Below, piece by piece: positions 7,850 through 16,017 of a stretch of DNA of 64,000 nucleotides. The stretch is from an uncultured Oscillospiraceae bacterium. Its GTDB lineage: Bacteria; Bacillota; Clostridia; Oscillospirales; Oscillospiraceae. Both the position numbers and the translations under genes were made by a program. Every line of letters starts with the position of its first letter. The stretch's first letter is position 1. Location of the stretch: the NCBI GenBank assembly GCA_934597585.1, contig CAKTSA010000002.1, forward strand, positions 46,874 to 110,873, in the 5' to 3' direction. The notes under the pieces are model-generated. The model saw only the letters and a list, made by a program, of their open reading frames with translations, was not told where the DNA came from and did not search any database.

Positions 7850-9751
7850 TCAGATGCCCAGCGCGGCGCGCTTGGCCTCGATACCGGCGATCATCTTGTC
7901 GCCCAGGCTCTCGATATCGGTGTCCACGATGAAGCGGGCTTCCACCCAGTCCTTCACGCCGTGCTCACCCTGCAGCAGCTCCACCACCTCGCTGGAGCCC
8001 TTGGTGTAGGGATCCACGCCCAGGTAGGTGTCGATACCGGTGGCGACCACGTAGTTGCCGATGGAGACGGCCTTCTCGCTCATCCACTCGGGTGCGCAGC
8101 CGCACAGGGGGATCTGGGAGATGTTGATGCCCCAGTCCTTGGCGATGTCGGAGGCCAGCAGCATCATGCGGGAGATATCCACGCAGGAGCCCATGTGCAG
8201 CACGGGGGGAATGCCCACCAGCTCGCACACGCGCTTGAGACCCTCGCCACAGTACTCCTTGGCGTCGGGATCCATCAGGCCGGCCTTGGCGGCAGCCTGG
8301 GCGGAGCAGCCGGACAGGATGACGATGATGTCGTTCTTCAGCAGCTTCTTCATCAGCTCGATATGGGCGGTGTCGGGGCGGACCTTGGGGTTATTGCAGC
8401 CCACCATGGCCACGGCGCCCCGCAGCACACCGGCCTTGACGCAGTCGATCAGGGGCTTGGTGGTGCCGTAAGTATCCACATGGGAGTTGCACACGCCGTC
8501 CAGCTCCTTCTTGATGGCCTCCAGAGAGTAGCCCACGCGGGCCTTGGTCTTCAGGTCGGGGATGTTGACCAGCTCGGGACGGCGGTTCTTGAAGTTCTCG
8601 ATGGCGGTCTTGACGATATTCTTGGCGTTCTCACCGGCGCTCTCGGCATGGAACTCGATGAAATCGGAGTCGGGGATGCGGGCGATGGGAGAGGTGGTGA
8701 TGAACTTGGTGTGGAAGCACTTGCTCAGGGGGCCCAGGGCGGGGAAAATGCACTGCACGTCCACCACGATGGCCTCGCAGGCGCCGGTCAGCACCACGTT
8801 CTCCTGATTCAGGAAGTTGCCGGCCATGGGGATGCCGTGACGCATGGTGACCTCGTTGCTGGTACAGCAGACGCCGGCCACGGTGATGCCCTTGGCGCCA
8901 TTCTCCTTGGCGTAGGCGATCATCTCGGGGTCGTTGGCGTAGAACACGATCATCTCGGACAGAGAGGGATCGTGGCCGTGAACGATAATATTGACGTTGT
9001 CCTTCTCCATGACGCCGATGTTGGCGGTGGTGTCAATGGGCTTGGGAGTGCCGAACATAACGTCGGAGAACTCGGTGCCCATCATGGAGCCGCCCCAACC
9101 GTCGGACAGACCGGCGCGCAGGGACTGGCGGATCAGCGCCTCAGGCATGGAGGAGCAGCCCATATGGGTCATATGCAGAGACTGGGAGACCTCGCGGTCG
9201 ATGGCCCGGGGCTCGATACCGGCCTTGTTCCACAGCTCCTGGGTGTGCTCGGGGGCGCGCTTGAGGAAGCGCTGGACGCCGAAGGGCTTGCCGTATTCCA
9301 GCAGGCCGATCTCGGCCATCTCGTGGGCCAGGTCGTAGATGTCCTTGCCCTCGGTCTCCACGCCCCATTCCTTGGCGATGCGGATCAGCTTGTCAGGATC
9401 CTTGACCTGATAGTTGCCGCCCTCGCGGGTCTGGTACAGGGTGTGCATGATCTCGCGGCCATGGTCGGAGTGGGTGGCGGAGCCACCGGCGGTGAAGCGC
9501 AGGTAGTTTCTGCCCACGATGCCGTGCACGTCGCAGCCGCAGATGCCGCGGGGGGCTTTGGGGGTGATGCGGCAGGGGCCCATGGAGCAGATGCGGCAGC
9601 AGGTGCCCGCTTCGCCGAAGCCGCAGTGGGGGGTCTGGTTCTTTGCGCGCTGTTGCCAGGAATCCGCGCCGACCTTGATGCCGTTTTCCAGCAGCGCAGC
9701 CGTGGCAGCTTCCATCTGTTCCACCGTGATTAAACGATCCCAATCTTTCAA
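7850..9751 (-). CDS. cooS: Anaerobic Ni-Fe-S carbon monoxide dehydrogenase, catalytic subunit
   Basis: The 633-residue homodimeric enzyme interconverts CO and CO2. The N-terminus has the cysteine-rich stretch CGFGEAGTCCRICSMGPC for the D and B clusters. Further on are HMGSCVD and GCSAQAAAKAG, which supply C-cluster ligands. The start is an unusual TTG at 9749-9751, chosen because AGGAGG lies 8 nt upstream and no nearby ATG keeps the conserved N-terminus. It heads the operon and is driven by the promoter at 9869-9897. Coupled to AcsB it supplies CO for acetyl-CoA synthesis. Confidence 0.97.
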   Translation of the reverse strand: MKDWDRLITVEQMEAATAALLENGIKVGADSWQQRAKNQTPHCGFGEAGTCCRICSMGPCRITPKAPRGICGCDVHGIVGRNYLRFTAGGSATHSDHGREIMHTLYQTREGGNYQVKDPDKLIRIAKEWGVETEGKDIYDLAHEMAEIGLLEYGKPFGVQRFLKRAPEHTQELWNKAGIEPRAIDREVSQSLHMTHMGCSSMPEALIRQSLRAGLSDGWGGSMMGTEFSDVMFGTPKPIDTTANIGVMEKDNVNIIVHGHDPSLSEMIVFYANDPEMIAYAKENGAKGITVAGVCCTSNEVTMRHGIPMAGNFLNQENVVLTGACEAIVVDVQCIFPALGPLSKCFHTKFITTSPIARIPDSDFIEFHAESAGENAKNIVKTAIENFKNRRPELVNIPDLKTKARVGYSLEAIKKELDGVCNSHVDTYGTTKPLIDCVKAGVLRGAVAMVGCNNPKVRPDTAHIELMKKLLKNDIIVILSGCSAQAAAKAGLMDPDAKEYCGEGLKRVCELVGIPPVLHMGSCVDISRMMLLASDIAKDWGINISQIPLCGCAPEWMSEKAVSIGNYVVATGIDTYLGVDPYTKGSSEVVELLQGEHGVKDWVEARFIVDTDIESLGDKMIAGIEAKRAALGI

Positions 9752-9868
9752 AGTGTAATCCTCCTAACGGTTTTTTCGCCGGTCGCCGCAGCGCGGAGAC
9801 CGGCCTGCTTATCATATCTTGTGTTGCCCTAAAGGATGACGGTTCCTCCCACCCTCATCTTTGTCATT

Positions 9869-9897
9869 ACTTTAACAAAGTATTGGGCGCTTGTCAA
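9869..9897 (-). promoter_or_regulatory. Sigma-A promoter of cooS-cooC-acsB
   Basis: Read leftward: TTGACA (9892-9897), a 17-bp spacer and TAAAGT (9869-9874). The predicted leader is about 110 nt long and contains a GC-rich imperfect hairpin (GCCGGTCGCC...GGAGACCGGC) near 9778-9806 just ahead of the TTG start. Confidence 0.8.
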
Positions 9898-10026
9898 CAA
9901 GGGAAATGAAAATTCCCCGATTTTCTTGGAAAAATTTCATGAAATTTGGCGGTCCTCCAGGCCATGGCGGCATATGTCCGCGGCCAACCGACAACCCGCC
10001 GGCGCGGGCCAAATTTTTCCGCAGAG

Positions 10027-10058
10027 GAAAAGTCCGGGACGGCTTTGCCGTCCCGGAC
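10027..10058 (-). terminator. Intrinsic terminator after trpB2
   Basis: A perfect stem GTCCGGGACGGC/GCCGTCCCGGAC (10032-10058) is followed, on the minus strand, by a short T run. It closes the trpS-trpB2 transcript. Confidence 0.8.
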
Positions 10059-10083
10059 AGATGCTTATTTTGTTCTGAAACGC

Positions 10084-11475
10084 TTACTCGTTGCCGGGGA
10101 AATTGGGGATGGTGGCGAAGCCCTTGGCCAGGTCCTCGTCGGTGGGGATGTAGTCGCCCATCTCGCCGTCGTTGTACTTGCCGTAGGCCACCATGTCGAA
10201 GTAGCCGGTGCCGGTCAGGCCGAAGACGATGGTCTTTTCCTCGCCGGTCTCGCGGCACTTGACGGCCTCGTCGATGGCGGCGCGGATGGCGTGGCTGGAC
10301 TCGGGAGCGGGCAGGATGCCCTCGCAGCGGGCGAAGAACTCCGCCGCCTCGAAGACGCTGGTCTGCTCCACGCTGCGGGCCTCCAGATAGCCGTCGTGGT
10401 ACAGCTGGGAGACGATGCCGCTCATGCCGTGGTAGCGCAGGCCGCCGGCGTGGTTGGCGGAGGGGATGAAGCCGTTGCCCAGGGTGTACATCTTGGCCAT
10501 GGGGCAGATCATACCGGTGTCGCAGAAGTCATATTTGAATACGCCCCGGGTCAGGCTGGGGCAGGAGGCGGGCTCCACGGCGATGACCTTGTAATCCGCC
10601 TCGCCCCGGAGCATCTGGCCCACGAAGGGGGAGATGAGGCCGCCCAGGTTGGAGCCGCCGCCGGCGCAGCCGATGATGATGTCGGGCTTGATGCCGTACT
10701 TCTCCAGGGCGGTCTGGGTCTCCAGGCCGATGACGGACTGGTGCAGCAGCACCTGGTTCAGCACGCTGCCCAGGACGTAGCGGTAGCCCTCGCGGGTGGT
10801 GGCGGCCTCCACGGCCTCGCTGATGGCGCAGCCCAGGGAGCCGGTGGTGCCGGGGAACTCGGCCAGGATCTTGCGGCCCACCTCGGTGGTGTTGGAGGGG
10901 GAGGGGGTCACGTTGGCACCGTAGGTGCGCATGACCTCGCGGCGGAAGGGTTTCTGCTCATAGGAGCACTTCACCATGAACACCCGGCAGTCCAGGCCCA
11001 GATAGGCGCAGGCCATGCTGAGGGCCGTGCCCCACTGGCCGGCGCCGGTCTCGGTGGTGACACCCTTCAGGCCCTGCTGCTTGGCGTAGTAGGCCTGGGC
11101 GATGGCGGAGTTCAGCTTGTGGCTGCCGGAGGTGTTGTTGCCCTCGAACTTGTAGTAGATCTTGGCAGGGGTCTGGAGCTTCTCCTCCAGGCAGTAGGCC
11201 CGGACCAGGGGGGAGGGACGGTACATCTTATAGAAGTTGCGGATATCCTCGGGGATCTCGAAGTAGGCGGTGGTGTCGTCCATCTCCTGCTTCACCAGTT
11301 CGGCGCAGAACACGCCGCCCAGCTCCTCGGCGGTCATGGGCTTCAGGGTACCGGGGTTCAGCAGGGGCGCGGGCTTGTTGGTCATGTCCGCGCGGACGTT
11401 GTACCAATATTGGGGCATCTCATCCTCGGTCAGATAGATCTTGTAGGGGATGTTTCTGTCTTTCAGCTCTTTCAT
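10084..11475 (-). CDS. trpB2: TrpB2-type tryptophan synthase beta chain-like protein
   Basis: The 463-residue PLP enzyme has the long N-terminal extension typical of TrpB2 rather than TrpB1 (about 400 aa). The PLP lysine is K120 in GSHKLNSA, followed by TETGAGQWG and the phosphate-binding GGGSN. TrpB2 makes tryptophan from indole and serine, often without a TrpA partner, and is thought to salvage free indole. It starts 40 nt after trpS, so the T-box upstream of trpS should also control it. No other trp biosynthesis gene is nearby, consistent with indole salvage in a gut or rumen setting (inference). Confidence 0.93.
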   Translation of the reverse strand: MKELKDRNIPYKIYLTEDEMPQYWYNVRADMTNKPAPLLNPGTLKPMTAEELGGVFCAELVKQEMDDTTAYFEIPEDIRNFYKMYRPSPLVRAYCLEEKLQTPAKIYYKFEGNNTSGSHKLNSAIAQAYYAKQQGLKGVTTETGAGQWGTALSMACAYLGLDCRVFMVKCSYEQKPFRREVMRTYGANVTPSPSNTTEVGRKILAEFPGTTGSLGCAISEAVEAATTREGYRYVLGSVLNQVLLHQSVIGLETQTALEKYGIKPDIIIGCAGGGSNLGGLISPFVGQMLRGEADYKVIAVEPASCPSLTRGVFKYDFCDTGMICPMAKMYTLGNGFIPSANHAGGLRYHGMSGIVSQLYHDGYLEARSVEQTSVFEAAEFFARCEGILPAPESSHAIRAAIDEAVKCRETGEEKTIVFGLTGTGYFDMVAYGKYNDGEMGDYIPTDEDLAKGFATIPNFPGNE

Positions 11476-11515
11476 GATGTTTCACCTTTATATTCTGTAA
11501 TGTATATTTTTCTAT

Positions 11516-12559
11516 TTACGCAAAATAGTCGATCTTCATGGCGTGCTTGACCTTATCCAAGGTCCTGGCGGCCTCGGCCTGGGCGACGAAGCTGCCCTTG
11601 CGCAGAATCTCCATCACGGCGGCAGGGTCTTTCGCCAGCTCCTGGCGGCGGGTGCGGATGGGCTCCAGGGTCTCCTGGAGGACATTGTTCAGGAACTTCT
11701 TCACCTTCACATCGCCCAGGCCGCCCCGCTCATAGTGGGCCTTCAGCTCCGCCAGGTTGGCGTACTCCGGCAGGTAGCGGGCGAAGTGCTCGTCGGTGCA
11801 GAAGGCGTCCAGGTACAGGAATACGGGGTTATCCTTGGTGTTGCCGGGGTCGGACACCTGCAGGTGGTTGGGGTCGGTGTACATGCTCATGACCTTGGTG
11901 CGAACGTCGTCGGGATCGTCGGCCAGGTAGATGCAGTTGCCCAGAGACTTGCTCATCTTGGCCTTGCCGTCGGTGCCGGGAAGGCGGAGGCAGGCCTCGT
12001 TGTCCGGCAGCAGGGCGGTGGGCTCCACCAGCGTCTCGCCGTACAGCTCGTTGAAGCGGCGGACGATCTCACGGGCCTGCTCCAGCATGGGCAGCTGATC
12101 CTCGCCCACGGGGACGGTGTCGGCCATGAAAGCGGTAATGTCCGCCGTCTGGCTGACGGGGTAGGTCAGGAAGCCCATGGGGATGCTGTGGTTGAAGCCG
12201 CGGAGCTGGATCTCCGCCTTGACGGTGGGGTTGCGCTCCAGACGGGCCAGGGTCACCAGATTCATGTAGTAGAAGGTCAGCTCCGTCAGCTCGCTGACGT
12301 GGGACTGCACCAGGATGGTGGACTTGGCCGGGTCGATACCGCAGGACAGGTAGTCCAGGGCCACCTCCAGGATGTTGTCCCGCACCTTCTGGGGATGGTC
12401 AAAGTTGTCGGTGAGGGCCTGGGCGTCGGCGATCATGAAGAATAGCTTTTCAAATTTGCCGCTGTTCTGCAGCGTGACGCGGTTGCGGAGGGAGCCGACG
12501 AAATGGCCCACATGAAGCCGTCCGGTAGGACGGTCGCCTGTCAGAATAATCTTTCCCAT
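11516..12559 (-). CDS. trpS: Tryptophanyl-tRNA synthetase
   Basis: The 347-residue class Ic synthetase charges tRNA-Trp. The HIGH motif appears as HVGH near residue 17 ([11 protein letters not shown]) and KMSKS appears intact in [11 protein letters not shown]. Length is normal. An AAAGGAG site precedes the ATG. Expression is controlled by the T-box leader at 12598-12880, whose specifier codon is TGG, so uncharged tRNA-Trp should raise trpS and trpB2 expression. Confidence 0.97.
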   Translation of the reverse strand: MGKIILTGDRPTGRLHVGHFVGSLRNRVTLQNSGKFEKLFFMIADAQALTDNFDHPQKVRDNILEVALDYLSCGIDPAKSTILVQSHVSELTELTFYYMNLVTLARLERNPTVKAEIQLRGFNHSIPMGFLTYPVSQTADITAFMADTVPVGEDQLPMLEQAREIVRRFNELYGETLVEPTALLPDNEACLRLPGTDGKAKMSKSLGNCIYLADDPDDVRTKVMSMYTDPNHLQVSDPGNTKDNPVFLYLDAFCTDEHFARYLPEYANLAELKAHYERGGLGDVKVKKFLNNVLQETLEPIRTRRQELAKDPAAVMEILRKGSFVAQAEAARTLDKVKHAMKIDYFA

Positions 12560-12597
12560 GATCGTTTCTCCTTTTGTATGTGAAAATTATTTTAGCA

Positions 12598-12880
12598 TTA
12601 AAAAAATCTGTCCCATGGAAATTCTTCCATGGGACAGATTGAAAATACAAATCTGCGGTACCACCCACATTGACGCAAAAGCGTCCACTCTGCACGCACC
12701 ATCATGCGCTCCGCCGGGGTAACGGCCGCGGATGCCGTCGGGTATTACTCGCTCGCTGAGCTTTCTCCCCGCCCTCGTAAGTCCATTCACCGTACATTCC
12801 GCTGCCACGCTCCCACCAAATACGCGGCTCTCTGAAAGGTTCCTGTAGGGGTACTCCTCTTACTCGTTGGTTTGCTTTTT
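12598..12880 (-). ncRNA. T-box leader, tRNA-Trp specific
   Basis: Read leftward, the conserved T-box sequence TGGGTGGTACCGCA lies at 12667-12654. It is followed by a terminator with a perfect 15-bp stem (AATCTGTCCCATGGA, 12605-12640) and seven T residues. Stem I lies upstream and includes AGAGAGCCGCG and GGTGGGAGCG. The specifier reads GTGAA-TGG-AC, with TGG at 12785-12783, the tryptophan codon. This matches the downstream trpS gene. Confidence 0.92.
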
Positions 12881-12893
12881 TGATTATGGACGT

Positions 12894-12922
12894 ACTTTAG
12901 CACTTTTGAAATGGCTTGTCAA
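12894..12922 (-). promoter_or_regulatory. Sigma-A promoter of the trpS T-box operon
   Basis: TTGACA (12917-12922), a 17-bp spacer and TAAAGT (12894-12899), read leftward. The start site would be about 15 nt before stem I of the T-box. Confidence 0.8.
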
Positions 12923-12944
12923 GAGTTTTCTTGCAAAATCCTTT

Positions 12945-13202
12945 TCAAATTTGCCAGGGCTTTTCCCGGTCCTCAAAGCGGACGTGGAGCACGCGGACGG
13001 CCTTCTTGGGCTGCGTCGGGGCGTCCGCCTTTTTCCGGGTGGCGTACATGGCCGTCAGCTCCTTCATGGCGGCGGCCAGGTCCTTGATCTCCTTGACAGA
13101 GGTGCTGCCGCCGGACATCTGGGACGCCGCCTCCGCGCAGGCCCGGCTCAGCTGCTCCGTTGCGCGGCGCATGTGGCTCTCCCAGGCTGGGGTCCTTGCC
13201 AT
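12945..13202 (-). CDS. Hypothetical protein, 85 aa
   Basis: The family is not recognised. The protein is charged and mainly helical, with a middle part (VKEIKDLAAAMKELTAMYATRK) that could form a coiled coil, followed by a proline-rich break and a basic tail. It has no membrane segment. An AGGAGG site 7 nt upstream supports the ATG at 13200-13202; this site lies inside the last codons of the 54-aa zinc-finger-like gene, so the two are probably translationally coupled. It ends just upstream of the trpS promoter. Confidence 0.65.
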   Translation of the reverse strand: MARTPAWESHMRRATEQLSRACAEAASQMSGGSTSVKEIKDLAAAMKELTAMYATRKKADAPTQPKKAVRVLHVRFEDREKPWQI

Positions 13203-13205
13203 TTC

Positions 13206-13370
13206 TCATCCTCCTTTCTCCAGATACGGCGCGAAGAACCGCGCCGCGAAATCCGCCAGGCAGTCCCGGCAGATGGCCTGATGGTCGATCTCATAATACG
13301 CCTCGCCCCGGTAGATCTCGCCGCCGCACAGCTCGCACACGGCGCTGACGCCGCCCTGATAGGGCTCCAT
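13206..13370 (-). CDS. Small Cys4 zinc-ribbon-like protein, 54 aa
   Basis: Starting at the ATG at 13368-13370, preceded by GGGAGGTGAT, the frame encodes MEPYQGGVSAVCELCGGE, then a 20-residue spacer, then ICRDCLADF. The two C-x2-C knuckles suggest one structural zinc site. The tail is FAPYLEKGG, ending with GGA-GGA-TGA, whose bases also form the ribosome site of the next gene. Function is unknown; such mini-proteins may be nucleic-acid or protein adaptors. It forms a two-gene unit with the 85-aa protein. Confidence 0.68.
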   Translation of the reverse strand: MEPYQGGVSAVCELCGGEIYRGEAYYEIDHQAICRDCLADFAARFFAPYLEKGG

Positions 13371-13394
13371 ACCATCACCTCCCTATCCTACGGC

Positions 13395-13444
13395 AAAAAA
13401 CAGCGGGCCGTTGCCCTTTTTCAGGCAACGGTCCGCTGTTTTTC
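13395..13444. terminator. Bidirectional terminator after the RNA methyltransferase gene
   Basis: A stem of about 20 bp (AAAAACAGCGGGCCGTTGCC with GGCAACGGTCCGCTGTTTTT, one mismatch) is flanked by A and T runs. On the minus strand it ends the methyltransferase transcript. Confidence 0.85.
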
Positions 13445-13452
13445 TTTCTGTT

Positions 13453-14277
13453 TTACCGTTTTCCCAGCTGGTAGAAGGCCACGGCGCTGGCGGCGGCCAC
13501 GTTGAGGCTGTCCACCCCGTGGGCCATGGGGATGCGCACCGTATAGTCGCAGTGGGCGATGGTGCCGGCGGCCAGGCCGTCCCCCTCCGTGCCCAGCACC
13601 ACGGCCAGCTTCTCCTCCGAGAGCAGGCGGGGATCGTCGATGGACAGGGAATCGTCCCGCAGGGCCATGGCGGCGGTCTTGAAGCCCAGCCGCCGCAGAA
13701 GGGCCATACCGCCCTCCGGCCAGGGGGCGTCCTCCGGGAAGTAGGTCCAGGGGATCTGGAACACGGTACCCATGCTGACCCGGACGGCCCGGCGGTACAG
13801 GGGATCGCTGCCCTGGGTGCTGAGGAGCACCGCGTCCATGTTCAGGGCGGCGGCGCTGCGGAAGATGGCGCCGATGTTGGTGGGGTTCATGACGTTTTCC
13901 AGCACCGCCACCCGCCGGGCGCCGGCGCAGACCTGCTCCACCGTGGGCAGCTTCGGGCGGCGCATGGCGCACAGCATGCCCCGGGTCAGCTTGAAGCCCG
14001 TCAGCTGCTCCAACACCTCCAGGGGCGCGGCGTAGACAGGGATGTCATCCGGGCACCGGGCCAGCAGCTCGCTTGCCTTGCCCGCCACGTGCTTGCGCTC
14101 CATCAGGAAGGACACCGGCACGCAGCCCGCATCCAGGGCCCGGCCGATCACCAGGGGGCTCTCGGCGATGAACAGGGCGTTGGCCGGGTCGGCCCGGTTC
14201 ACCAGCTGATTCTCCGTCAGCCGGGCGTAGACGTCCAGCTCCGGGGCGTTGAAATCCGTGATCTCGCGCAGGTCCAT
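13453..14277 (-). CDS. TrmH/SpoU family RNA 2'-O-methyltransferase
   Basis: The roughly 274-residue SPOUT enzyme transfers a methyl group from SAM to a ribose of rRNA or tRNA. The SPOUT knot motifs are clear: VLENVMNPTNIGAIFRSAA (motif 1, with the conserved Asn and Arg), VLGTEGDGL (motif 2) and IPMAHGVDSLNVAAASAVA (motif 3). The N-terminal part resembles the substrate-binding L30e-like extension. Two ATG codons are possible, 14283 and 14277; I prefer 14277 because GAGG is 8 nt upstream of it but only 2 nt from the other. The target nucleotide cannot be named. Confidence 0.9.
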   Translation of the reverse strand: MDLREITDFNAPELDVYARLTENQLVNRADPANALFIAESPLVIGRALDAGCVPVSFLMERKHVAGKASELLARCPDDIPVYAAPLEVLEQLTGFKLTRGMLCAMRRPKLPTVEQVCAGARRVAVLENVMNPTNIGAIFRSAAALNMDAVLLSTQGSDPLYRRAVRVSMGTVFQIPWTYFPEDAPWPEGGMALLRRLGFKTAAMALRDDSLSIDDPRLLSEEKLAVVLGTEGDGLAAGTIAHCDYTVRIPMAHGVDSLNVAAASAVAFYQLGKR

Positions 14278-14305
14278 GGTCATATCCTCTAGCTTTCTTT
14301 GCGAA

Positions 14306-14333
14306 GCGGGTCGATGTGGGCATCGACCCCTAC
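14306..14333. repeat. R1 hairpin unit
   Basis: A single R1 unit with the stem GGGTCGATG/CATCGACCC, sitting between the methyltransferase start and the nitrilase stop. Relative to the unit at 856, both sides of the stem are changed but pairing is kept. Confidence 0.75.
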
Positions 14334-14340
14334 GAAATTC

Positions 14341-15270
14341 TTATTTCTCGTGAACGATCAGCTCCGTCACGTCGGGACGGGAGTAGTGGCCGCAGGGGTC
14401 GAACTCCATGCGGGCGCGGGCGGCTTGATCCGGGTCGATGTCGGCGTAGATGATGGTCTCGCAGTCCCACACCGGCTGGGTGACATAGTGGCCGTAGGGG
14501 TCGATGATGGCGCTGCCGCCATTGCAGGGGGCCTGGGGCAGGCGGGCGATCTCGTCGGCGGCGGGGCCGTGGTAATCGGTGGGATACATGTCCTTGGTGA
14601 AGTACTGGTTCACGTGGAAGACGAAGCACTTTCCCTCGATGGCGATGTGCTTGATGGTGTCGTGCCACTCGGGGTTGTTGTTGGTGTTGGGGCACAGATA
14701 GAGGCTGACGCCCTTCTGATACAGGGCCACACGGGCCAGGGGCATATAGTTCTCCCAGCAGATCAGCGCGCCCATGGTGCCCCAGGGGGAGTCCACCGTG
14801 GGGAAGTAATCCCTGTCGGCGTCGCCCCAGACGATGCGCTCGGCGCCGGTGGGCTTCAGCTTCCGGTGGTTGCACAGCAGCTGGCCGTCGGGCCCGAAGA
14901 TCATGTTGGAGCAGTACAGTGTGCCGTTATTGCGGCCCCGCTCCGTGTAGCCGATGGAGACGTAGGCCCCCGCCTCCCTGGCCGCCGCGCCGATGCGGTC
15001 GGTGTCGGCGCTGGGGCAGAGGACAGCGTTGTCATAGTAAATTTTCCAGTCGTCCCGGCACGCCTCGGTGCGGCTGCCCACGGTGAAGCCGTAGGTCAGG
15101 CCGTAGGGATAGCAGGGGATCAGGGATTCGGGGAACACGATCAGCTCCGCGCCGTTCCGACCCGCCTCCCGGATCTGACCGCACACCTTGTCGATGGTGG
15201 CGTCCTTATTGAACATCACCGGGGTGGCCTGCACCAGCGCCACCCGCAGCTTCTTCTGCAGGTCTTTCAT
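14341..15270 (-). CDS. Nitrilase family carbon-nitrogen hydrolase
   Basis: The 309-residue enzyme has the catalytic triad E48 (FPESLIP), K137 (NHRKLKPT) and C171 (ICWENYMPL). The CWEN-x-MPL context and the HRKL-x-PT lysine motif are those of true nitrilases (EC 3.5.5.1) and cyanide or cyanoalanine hydrolases, rather than amidases or carbamoylputrescine hydrolases. It would turn an organic nitrile into the acid plus ammonia; the natural substrate is unknown. It has its own promoter (15306-15334) and a GAGGAGG site. A nitrilase is less common in gut clostridia than omega-amidase relatives. Confidence 0.9.
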   Translation of the reverse strand: MKDLQKKLRVALVQATPVMFNKDATIDKVCGQIREAGRNGAELIVFPESLIPCYPYGLTYGFTVGSRTEACRDDWKIYYDNAVLCPSADTDRIGAAAREAGAYVSIGYTERGRNNGTLYCSNMIFGPDGQLLCNHRKLKPTGAERIVWGDADRDYFPTVDSPWGTMGALICWENYMPLARVALYQKGVSLYLCPNTNNNPEWHDTIKHIAIEGKCFVFHVNQYFTKDMYPTDYHGPAADEIARLPQAPCNGGSAIIDPYGHYVTQPVWDCETIIYADIDPDQAARARMEFDPCGHYSRPDVTELIVHEK

Positions 15271-15305
15271 AGGGGATGCCCTCCTCGTTTTATTCAGGTA
15301 TCGCT

Positions 15306-15334
15306 ATCGTACCAGAAACAGCGGCGTTTGTAAA
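15306..15334 (-). promoter_or_regulatory. Promoter of the nitrilase gene
   Basis: Read leftward: TTTACA (15329-15334), a 17-bp spacer and TACGAT (15306-15311). The MITE-like element starts 11 bp upstream of the -35 box. Confidence 0.65.
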
Positions 15335-15344
15335 TCGTCTTTTC

Positions 15345-15624
15345 TTACCATCGATTGACAAAGGCAAACACGCCTGTCAGCGTGTCTTTCCGGCGCTTTT
15401 TGCCCTTTTCGCCTTGGCTTGCGCCAGCAAGCCTGCGTCTCAAAAACCAAAAATCACTCGAAAATACATCGCTGGCAGGTGCGAAGCAGTTTTGCCGGAG
15501 CAGAAATGTGTCCAGACAAGAAAAGGCCCGCAGAGAATACTTGCCGTATTGTCAAGGGACTTGACGCAGTATGGGCGCATTTCTGCCCGTCAAAACCGTG
15601 TCTGCCCTTGTCAATCGATGGTAA
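15345..15624. mobile_element. MITE-like element, 280 bp, 28-bp terminal inverted repeats
   Basis: The left end (15345-15372) and right end (15597-15624) are inverted copies of each other with 26 of 28 positions identical; both begin TTACCATCGATTGACAA at the outer edge. The interior has no convincing ORF. No other copy and no matching transposase are in the window, and I see no clear target-site duplication. Confidence 0.65.
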
Positions 15625-15762
15625 TGCTTCCAGTTCCTTCCAGAAAATTTTGCGATGCCATCCATAAGGAAATCCGTTTGCCGCGTTAAGAATCCGTTCA
15701 ATTTCGTGAAAATCCTACAAAGTTTATAGGCTGTACCGGGCGGAATATCCATAAATTGGCTG

Positions 15763-15791
15763 TTGACTTTCGCAGTGCAAAGTTCTAAAAT
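15763..15791 (+). promoter_or_regulatory. Promoter of the small-ORF / transporter / M20 unit
   Basis: TTGACT (15763-15768), a 17-bp spacer and TAAAAT (15786-15791). The transcript would start near 15798 and run through the 47-aa ORF, the hairpin at 16018-16058 and then the transporter gene. Confidence 0.75.
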
Positions 15792-15844
15792 CAGTGCCAA
15801 CAAAACGAAACAGCCGGAGCCACTCCGGCGGAAGGGAGACCACC

Positions 15845-15988
15845 ATGGCACGTCAGATGATGCACCGCAATGCAAACCGCAGCCTGAATATGGTCTCCTA
15901 TTTTGCCTGGATGGTTCGCTCTTTTGCGGACTTTTATTGGTACGCCTATTTTTGCTCCCGATACCGTAAACCGGCTGAATCGACATAA
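15845..15988 (+). CDS. Small aromatic-rich ORF, 47 aa, possible leader peptide
   Basis: The ATG follows AAGGGAG by 7 nt. The peptide starts MARQMMHRNANRSLNM and has a strongly aromatic centre: FADFYWYAYF contains seven aromatic residues in ten. The end is basic and polar (SRYRKPAEST). It could be a small amphipathic membrane protein, or a leader peptide sensing aromatic aminoacyl-tRNA, because a terminator-like hairpin follows 30 nt after its stop and the transporter gene follows that. I found no clear antiterminator, so the leader role is only a hypothesis. Confidence 0.6.
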   Translation: MARQMMHRNANRSLNMVSYFAWMVRSFADFYWYAYFCSRYRKPAEST

Positions 15989-16017
15989 GCGTTGACCCCC
16001 ATTTTTTCATTGGTGGC

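Noticed and set aside
13148-13378. 76-codon minus-strand frame (MMVWSPIRAASAP...)
   Set aside because: Arginine- and serine-rich shadow of the 54-aa Cys4 ORF, which has the better ribosome site and a meaningful motif.
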